From Bacillus mycoides (lineage in GTDB: Bacteria; Bacillota; Bacilli; Bacillales; Bacillaceae_G): a DNA stretch of 47,259 nt. Under the pieces are notes generated by a model. That model did no database searches and had not been told where the DNA came from. It was given only the letters and a program-made list of their open reading frames with translations. Position numbers and translations under genes: made by a program. Below are positions 42,392-47,259 of the stretch, piece by piece; the stretch's first letter is position 1, and each line of letters starts with the position of its first letter. The DNA lies in NCBI RefSeq assembly GCF_001757995.1, contig NZ_LXLV01000043.1:1-47259 (forward strand). Reading direction: 5' to 3'.

Positions 42392-43015
42392 GTGATTCAC
42401 AAGCTTCCTGAACTTTCATATGATTTCCATGAGTTAGCCGTCTTTATATCTCCAAAAGAATTTCAACTGAATTATTTTGAAATTCATAAATGGTATGTAG
42501 AGAATTTGAATAAGGCATTGAGTAAATATATCAGTTATCAACAATATAGTGTGGCAGACCTTATGATGAAACTAAAATATATGCCAGAAGACTTAAGGAA
42601 TGATGTGAAGAAGTATGGTGGGATGCATTTTAATTATTCTTTGTTTTGGAAAATATTAACCCCTAATAGTAGAGGACCTGTAGGTACATTAAAAAATGCT
42701 ATTAGAGATACTTATCATGATTTTGGAGTTTTTAAAAAAGAATTTACAAATATAGCATTAGATTTATATGCTTCTAATGCTTGGTGTTGGTTACTTGTAC
42801 AGAAGGGAAACCTAAAAATAATGAAAACATATGGACATGATTGTCCAATTTCGAAAGATACTTATCCAGTTCTTTGTTTGAAATTGTGGCAGGTCAGTTC
42901 CTTATTTGTAAAACAAAAACAAAACTTGGAATATATTAATGAATTTTGGAACTTTATTAATTGGGAAGAAGCGGAAAGTAGATATTTAGAAGGTAAGCGT
43001 CAAATATTTATTTGA
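42392..43015 (+). CDS. Superoxide dismutase paralogue lacking all metal ligands
   Basis: 207 residues, GTG start after AAAGGAGAGGGAG. It aligns along its length to the two SODs (HKLPELSYDFHELAVFISP, NYSLFWKILTPNSRGPVGTL, EYINEFWNFINWEEAESRYL), but the four metal ligands are replaced: His27 by Asn, His82 by Tyr, Asp164 by Lys and His168 by Val. The frame is open and well started, so it may be a structural or regulatory derivative, not merely a decaying copy. The last residues (GKRQIFI) come from adjoining IS66 DNA. Confidence 0.85.
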   Translation: MIHKLPELSYDFHELAVFISPKEFQLNYFEIHKWYVENLNKALSKYISYQQYSVADLMMKLKYMPEDLRNDVKKYGGMHFNYSLFWKILTPNSRGPVGTLKNAIRDTYHDFGVFKKEFTNIALDLYASNAWCWLLVQKGNLKIMKTYGHDCPISKDTYPVLCLKLWQVSSLFVKQKQNLEYINEFWNFINWEEAESRYLEGKRQIFI

Positions 43016-43133
43016 AACACTCCCCAATATCGACTTAAACAATAAAGAAGAAATTGATAAAGTCTTGCCATGGTCAACGGATTTACCCTCTAGTTGCAGA
43101 GTACCGAAAAAAAGTGAAGTAAACAAAAAATAA
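43005..43133 (+). pseudogene. 3' end of an IS66-family transposase
   Basis: The frame YLFETLPNIDLNNKEEIDKV, then LPWSTDLPSSCRVPKK, ending TAA at 43131, is the C-terminal tail of IS66 transposases. It overlaps the last codons of the SOD-like gene. A dyad ACTCCAAAAT/ATTTTGGAGT follows at 43133-43166. The next 270 bases contain no gene I can support. Confidence 0.75.
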
Positions 43134-43435
43134 CTCCAAAATTAACTTTTATTGTAGATTTTGGAGTTACTTTACGTTTACGTTACTACAGGCGATTCTA
43201 ACGCAATTAACTTTTACTTAATAGGGTGGTACCCTATAATTAAACTAACGGAGCAGGTTAATGGCGTAAGGTATATTAATTTTAAATTACAACTTTTAGA
43301 AAAAATAGTTGGTTTCAACAATAATTGTTTCTGTTTAGAACATAATAATACCTAGTGTATTTAGTAATTGGCGTAGGCAACTATAGATGGAAAAATAGTA
43401 ATTGTAGGTAATAAATTTAAAGGGAGTTATTATTG

Positions 43436-43732
43436 ATGAAAATAGAGATTAGTGAAAGGGCATTACATTGGTTTAAAGAGGAAGTAGGATTTGAAAAAGG
43501 ATATAAAGTTCGATTTTATATACAAATTTATGGAACAAGTCCAATTCAAGAGGGATTTGCCCTTGCCTTTACAATAGATGATGATTCGAGAGATGCTGCT
43601 GTGCATACAGTTTCAGATGGCATTACTTTTTTTATAGAAGAGTCAGACTTATGGTTTTTTAATGGTCATAATTTATATGTGGAATATAATGAGGCTAATG
43701 ATGAGTTGGAATACAAATATATAAAACCTTAA
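43436..43732 (+). CDS. HesB/YadR/YfhF-family protein
   Basis: 98 residues, ATG at 43436 with GGGAG upstream. ISERALHWFKEEVGFEKG, FYIQIYGTSPIQEGFALAF and ITFFIEESDLWFFNGHNLYV match small HesB-like proteins of bacilli. These are relatives of A-type Fe-S carriers, but no conserved cysteines are present, so an Fe-S carrier function is doubtful. A terminator follows at 43739. Confidence 0.82.
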   Translation: MKIEISERALHWFKEEVGFEKGYKVRFYIQIYGTSPIQEGFALAFTIDDDSRDAAVHTVSDGITFFIEESDLWFFNGHNLYVEYNEANDELEYKYIKP

Positions 43733-43738
43733 TATCAA

Positions 43739-43779
43739 GAAAACAAACTATGTCTTTTGTTGAGTCACAGTTTGTTTTC
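43739..43779 (+). terminator. Terminator after the HesB-like gene
   Basis: GAAAACAAACT pairs with AGTTTGTTTTC over an 18-nt loop, 6 bp after the stop. Confidence 0.75.
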
Positions 43780-43921
43780 TAATAAAATAAATTGTGAAAG
43801 AACCATGAGAAAGGGAAGAAATCTACTTAAACTAACGAGTGCTTTACTTCAGGAGGGTGTATCTTGCCATTTGTTAATAATAAATAGCCGTTTTTGATGA
43901 AAAATTTTTGGGGTAGCTGCT

Positions 43922-44143
43922 ATGGAAGATAAAACAAAAATGACAGCAGAACAAATAATTGAACTATTTAAAGGTATGGGTAACGGTGAAAAGATTAAAT
44001 TCTTAGAGTACCTTTATAATAATCATTTCCATTCAAGACCAATAGAAGATATGAATTTAGCAACAAAGAATTACATTGAGGATAATATAGAAAGGGATTT
44101 AACAGAAGAAGAAACTTTTAAAGTTTACATCCCTGCCAACTAA
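43922..44143 (+). CDS. Hypothetical 73-aa helical protein
   Basis: Acidic, helical protein ([20 protein letters not shown], then [17 protein letters not shown]) with only a weak GGGGTAG ribosome site. No family recognised. Stands alone between terminators. Confidence 0.45.
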   Translation: MEDKTKMTAEQIIELFKGMGNGEKIKFLEYLYNNHFHSRPIEDMNLATKNYIEDNIERDLTEEETFKVYIPAN

Positions 44144-44444
44144 ACCAGTATAATCGTTCATCATCTACCCTTTTTTCTGTTTATAAAAACATTGAGGATG
44201 AGAAGTTTAGGTATTATATATTGAAGAATAAGAAAGATGTTTTTAATTGTTTAAAAGTATTTTTTGTCAAAGAAAATTAAAAATAAGTATCTAGGAAATA
44301 GAGAAATGATAAGATGAAACTTTTATTAGTGGGAGTTTAATTCTTATTAATACGGAATGAAATTAAGAAGTTTGTTTAATTGAATTTATTAAATTTAAAT
44401 TTGTGAATTTATATATAGTTTTACAATAAAAGATTTAATAGAAA
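44144..44444. other. Gene-free stretch
   Basis: About 300 AT-rich bases with no supported gene, dyad or repeat. Confidence 0.5.
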
Positions 44445-44482
44445 CAGGCAACCTCTCTTATTTTATTAATAGAGATTACCTG
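44445..44482 (-). terminator. Terminator of the cupin gene
   Basis: CAGGCAACCTCT pairs with AGAGATTACCTG (mostly) around a 14-nt AT loop, just past the stop at 44499. Confidence 0.65.
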
Positions 44483-44498
44483 AAAAAGCTTAATTAAG

Positions 44499-44999
44499 TT
44501 ATATTTTTAAATCTGGATATGTGATGTTAAAAGTCTCTGAAACTTTTACAAGTTTTTGAAGTTCTTCTAAAGAAGGTGGCTTCACTTCAGGGAGAGGTGC
44601 ATTTTTTGAAACGGGAGTTCCTAATTGTTTTATAAATCGATCAAAACCTGCTGGAGTTGTAGTGACAATAAACTCAGATTGTTCTGAACCTGATACGAAT
44701 CTATGAGGAATGCATCGAGGAGCAAATACATAGTCTCCAGCTGATGCTTCGATAATCTCGTCTCCCACAAAGAAAGTAAATTGTCCCTTTAAAATATAGA
44801 ATGCTTCGTCTTCATCTTTATGAATATGAAGTGGTGGTCCTAATTTTGGCGGTTCTATAACATGTGCAATAGAATATTCTCCATTTGTTTGTTCTCCTGA
44901 TACTAAGACCGTCAATTTTTCACTTAGAAAATGATATGTGTTTTGATTGCTTGGAGTACTATGAAAAGCTTCTTTATTTTTGTTGTTAATTACTGTCAT
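44499..44999 (-). CDS. Cupin-domain protein
   Basis: 166 residues, ATG after AAGGGGG. First cupin motif LGPPLHIHKDEDEAFYILKG (two His and Glu) and second motif GDYVFAPRCIPHRFV (His) make a complete metal site of a single small beta-barrel. Quercetinase-like or general dioxygenase/isomerase members share this form; the substrate is not known. C-terminal helices (PSLEELQKLVKVSETF) cap the barrel. Confidence 0.85.
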   Translation of the reverse strand: MTVINNKNKEAFHSTPSNQNTYHFLSEKLTVLVSGEQTNGEYSIAHVIEPPKLGPPLHIHKDEDEAFYILKGQFTFFVGDEIIEASAGDYVFAPRCIPHRFVSGSEQSEFIVTTTPAGFDRFIKQLGTPVSKNAPLPEVKPPSLEELQKLVKVSETFNITYPDLKI

Positions 45000-45325
45000 A
45001 CTTTTAATTCCCCCTTAACTTTTCGAATAAAAGATGAAAATCCGAATAAATAAATTCTGCATAAGAGACTATTTAAAAATATCTACTTTATAGAGTCCAT
45101 TACTATATACATGTAATGGGCTCCTTTTTCTTTTCAATATATTGATAAAATGGGTGTTGTTTTTTCAAAGCAAACACTTTTTCAGTGCCTTCACTTTATA
45201 GGGTATCTTTTTAGGAAGAAAGAGAGTTCAACTCTTTTTTCCTTGTCTAGCTTGAAGGGCATTTTTTACATGGTCAAATGTAACTAAATCATTGTATGGT
45301 ATTGCAAGAAAAAATAATAATTTAA
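45000..45325. other. Gene-free stretch with a hairpin
   Basis: GAGTCCATTAC pairs with GTAATGGGCTC at 45093-45123, followed by CTTTTTC. A short minus-strand frame (PYNDLVTFDHVKNALQARQG) near 45235-45310 looks like a gene tail but is too short to name. Confidence 0.4.
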
Positions 45326-45940
45326 TTAAGCCTGTGTAGCTTGATATAATTTGTTTACTTCATCCCAGTTAATGAGATTAAAGAAAGCAGAAATATAATC
45401 AGGACGCTTGTTTTGGTATTTTAGGTAATAAGCATGTTCCCAAACATCAAGACCAAGAATTGGTTTTTTACCTTCCATAAGAGGGCTATCTTGGTTAGGG
45501 GTGCTAGTAATAGCAAGTTGACCATTGTCAACAACTAGCCAAGACCAACCTGAACCGAAGCGGCCTGTTGCAGCTTTTGTAAACTGATCTTTAAACTGAT
45601 CATAGCTTCCAAAAGCTTTATTTATTGCTTCAGCTACTAGACCAGTAGGAGTACCACCACCGTTTGGAGAAAGGATTGTCCAGAATAAGCTATGATTAGC
45701 ATGACCACCTCCATTATTACGCACAGTCGTACGGATATTTTCAGGAACAGAATCTAGTTTTTCAATTAATTCTTCAACACTTTTGGTAGAAAGATCATCA
45801 TGACCTTCTAATGCAGCATTTAGATTATTGACATATGTAGCATGGTGACGATCATGATGAATCATCATTGTCTGTTCATCAAAATGTGGTTCAAGAGCAT
45901 CGAAAGCATATGACAAAGCTGGTAGTTCATATTTAGACAT
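45326..45940 (-). CDS. sodA: Manganese superoxide dismutase (copy 2)
   Basis: 204 residues; ATG after AGGTGGGAT. Ligands intact: [13 protein letters not shown] (His27), [11 protein letters not shown] (His82), [14 protein letters not shown] (Asp and His). Closely resembles the main chromosomal MnSOD of bacilli (start [20 protein letters not shown]). A long hairpin lies in its 5' region at 45987-46032. Confidence 0.95.
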   Translation of the reverse strand: MSKYELPALSYAFDALEPHFDEQTMMIHHDRHHATYVNNLNAALEGHDDLSTKSVEELIEKLDSVPENIRTTVRNNGGGHANHSLFWTILSPNGGGTPTGLVAEAINKAFGSYDQFKDQFTKAATGRFGSGWSWLVVDNGQLAITSTPNQDSPLMEGKKPILGLDVWEHAYYLKYQNKRPDYISAFFNLINWDEVNKLYQATQA

Positions 45941-45986
45941 TTAAAATCCCACCTAATTATATTTTTTAAAACCTATGATAAGTTTA

Positions 45987-46032
45987 AAACACTTTTTATA
46001 CTTTTTCAACCGATAAGTATAAAAAAGTGTTT
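45987..46032. promoter_or_regulatory. Hairpin upstream of sodA copy 2
   Basis: AAACACTTTTTATACTT and AAGTATAAAAAAGTGTTT form a 17-bp stem with one bulge, 47 bp before the sodA start. It could be a protein operator or a leader structure. A related TATACTTTTT hairpin lies upstream of marR at 38787. Confidence 0.5.
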
Positions 46033-46225
46033 CGAACTTTTTTTGTTTAATTAAAAATTCAACATCATAATGTTATTTTCAGTCACTTATAGAATCCCAA
46101 AATCTTTCCTATAACAATGGCCGAAAGCCAGAACAAAATTGATGAATTGAGGAACATCCTTTCTTAATGCAGAAAAGACTAATATCCAAAGATGGTATTA
46201 GCCCTTCCAAAAATATTCTATTTAT

Positions 46226-47201
46226 TCATCTAGGATTCATTAGAGCCTCTTTATTGAGTTGCTTTAATCGTTCTAAAATGTGTTCTTCTGTTAATCCATG
46301 TTCTTCTACATACCGATTTCTAGGATGGACTCTGCATTCATGAGAACAACCACGTAAATGTTTATGTTCATTTTCTTCTGAACATAGAATTTGTTTATTA
46401 CATTCAGGGTTTGCACAGTTCACATAGCGTTCGCAAGGTTCACCTGTAAAGTAGTCTTTACCTACAATGACGTGTTTTTTATGGTTTATGGGTACAGATA
46501 TTCTTTCATCAAATACATAGCATTGTCCATCCCACAACTGACCTTGTACTTCAGGGTCTTTTCCATATGTGACTATTCCTCCATGAAGCTGAGCAACGTC
46601 TTCAAATCCTTCTTTTATTAACCATCCTGAAAATTTCTCGCATCGAATTCCACCTGTGCAATAGGTTAGAATTTTTTTACCTTCAAACTTGTTTCTATTT
46701 TCCCTTATCCAATTTGGAAGCTCACGGAATGCTTCGATGTCAGGACGGATTGCACCTCTAAAATGACCTAAATCATATTCATAATCATTTCTTGCATCTA
46801 TAACTATCGTTTCCGGATTATTCATGGTTTCAAAGAATTGTTTTGGCTCTAAATATTTCCCAGTTACCTCTGTGGGATCAAGGTCATCATCTAATCGTAA
46901 TGTGACGAGTTCTTTTCTATGGCGCACATGCATTTTCTTGAAAGCATGAGTTTCTGAAGCATCTATCTTAAATACCATGTCAGAAAAACGTGAATCCTCT
47001 TTCATCAGCTTCATATATTGGTCTGTTTGTTCAACTGTACCTGATACGGTTCCATTTATGCCTTCTGTGGCAACAAGAATTCGACCTTTTAACCCAATCT
47101 CTTTACAGAATTTAAGATGTTGGACCATAAATTCTTCAGGGTTATTGATTGGAACATACGTATAATATAATAAAACTCTGTAGGGGGTTAATGTCTGTCA
47201 T
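46226..47201 (-). pseudogene. trhO: tRNA uridine(34) hydroxylase (TrhO/YbfQ), frameshifted at the 5' end
   Basis: The body (300 residues from 47128) is complete: ferredoxin-like start, rhodanese domain with active-site loop [14 protein letters not shown] and a C-terminal cysteine cluster ([12 protein letters not shown]). TrhO hydroxylates uridine 34 of some tRNAs with oxygen. The usual N-terminus [18 protein letters not shown] is present in frame up to about 47180, but the start MTDINP (ATG 47201) is in another frame: a run of five G (plus strand, 47183-47187) is one base off. Either a real frameshift, with a weak internal start, or a sequencing error. Confidence 0.85.
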
Positions 47202-47259
47202 ATTGTTTTACCAGCTTTAAATTGTATATCATTTGATTTATTAGCCTAGAGATTATCAT

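Noticed and set aside
43220-43245. T-box-like element (AGGGTGGTACC)
   Set aside because: The motif is just part of a short palindrome, ATAGGG-TGGTA-CCCTAT. No specifier stem, antiterminator or aminoacyl-tRNA-related gene follows.
43161-43355. 64-codon plus-strand frame after the IS66 remnant
   Set aside because: No ribosome site and no recognisable protein pattern; it starts in the IS66 end dyad.
45190-45320. Minus-strand frame reading PYNDLVTFDHVKNALQARQG
   Set aside because: Looks like the tail of some gene, but too short for a family call and without a start; mentioned only in the gap entry.

Overview
The window is AT-rich and reads as a large plasmid (or plasmid-derived region) of the Bacillus cereus group, most likely B. 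thuringiensis-like. The reasons are a MobP2-type mobilization block, a ParM/ParR pair of the kind known from B. thuringiensis plasmids, a second ParA-type partition operon, IS231 remnants, a pair of 160-bp repeats resembling the bcr repeats of this group, and Bacillus-style ribosome binding sites. Nothing was searched; all family calls rest on motifs recognised by eye.

Layout. 1-5.9 kb (minus strand): transfer block with an ArdC-like metallopeptidase protein (cut by the window edge), two small genes, a MobP2 relaxase, its small accessory gene, a nested hairpin plus palindromic repeats that look like oriT, and two membrane-anchored proteins, one VirB8-like. At about 6.0 kb two broken genes meet at a recombination scar. 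6.8-9.6 kb: a MerR-like coiled-coil protein, an exact 42-bp tandem array, and parM-parR. 9.65-19.9 kb: a very repeat-rich zone. Here 142-162 bp units, each holding a sigma-A-like promoter and an inverted-repeat operator, flank a parA plus small DNA-binding protein operon on both sides. The zone has been cut by an IS605-type remnant, IS231 remnants, a tnpB element and a hydrolase gene. 19.9-26.8 kb: a replication-like module with iteron-like repeats, a 566-aa putative initiator, a possible origin, two small genes, an FtsK-like translocase and a Replic_Relax protein.

26.8-35.5 kb: an SOS-controlled (LexA box) Y-family polymerase gene followed by yolD. yolD is split by a 6.4-kb Tn554-family transposon carrying arsR-arsI-acr3-arsC; the two yolD halves and a 7-bp direct repeat mark the insertion exactly. 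The transposon's tnpA is broken. 35.6-38.6 kb: two 160-bp repeats, a pair of tiny divergent genes (one a 26-aa hydrophobic peptide with a CcpA-type site inside its promoter), and an orphan gerC. 39-47.2 kb: a chromosome-like stress block with marR, a truncated regulator, sodA, a ferredoxin-NADP reductase-like gene, a broken FMN reductase, a superoxide dismutase paralogue that has lost all four metal ligands, a HesB-like gene, a cupin gene, a second intact sodA and a frameshifted trhO.

The most unusual structures are the promoter-operator arrays around parA, the 42-bp array between the MerR-like gene and parM, the metal-ligand-free SOD paralogue, and the catabolite-controlled 26-aa peptide gene. 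Many genes are broken (NlpC/P60, IS231, tnpA, yolD, FMN reductase, trhO, the 17.1-kb gene), so the region appears to be a cointegrate that is decaying.
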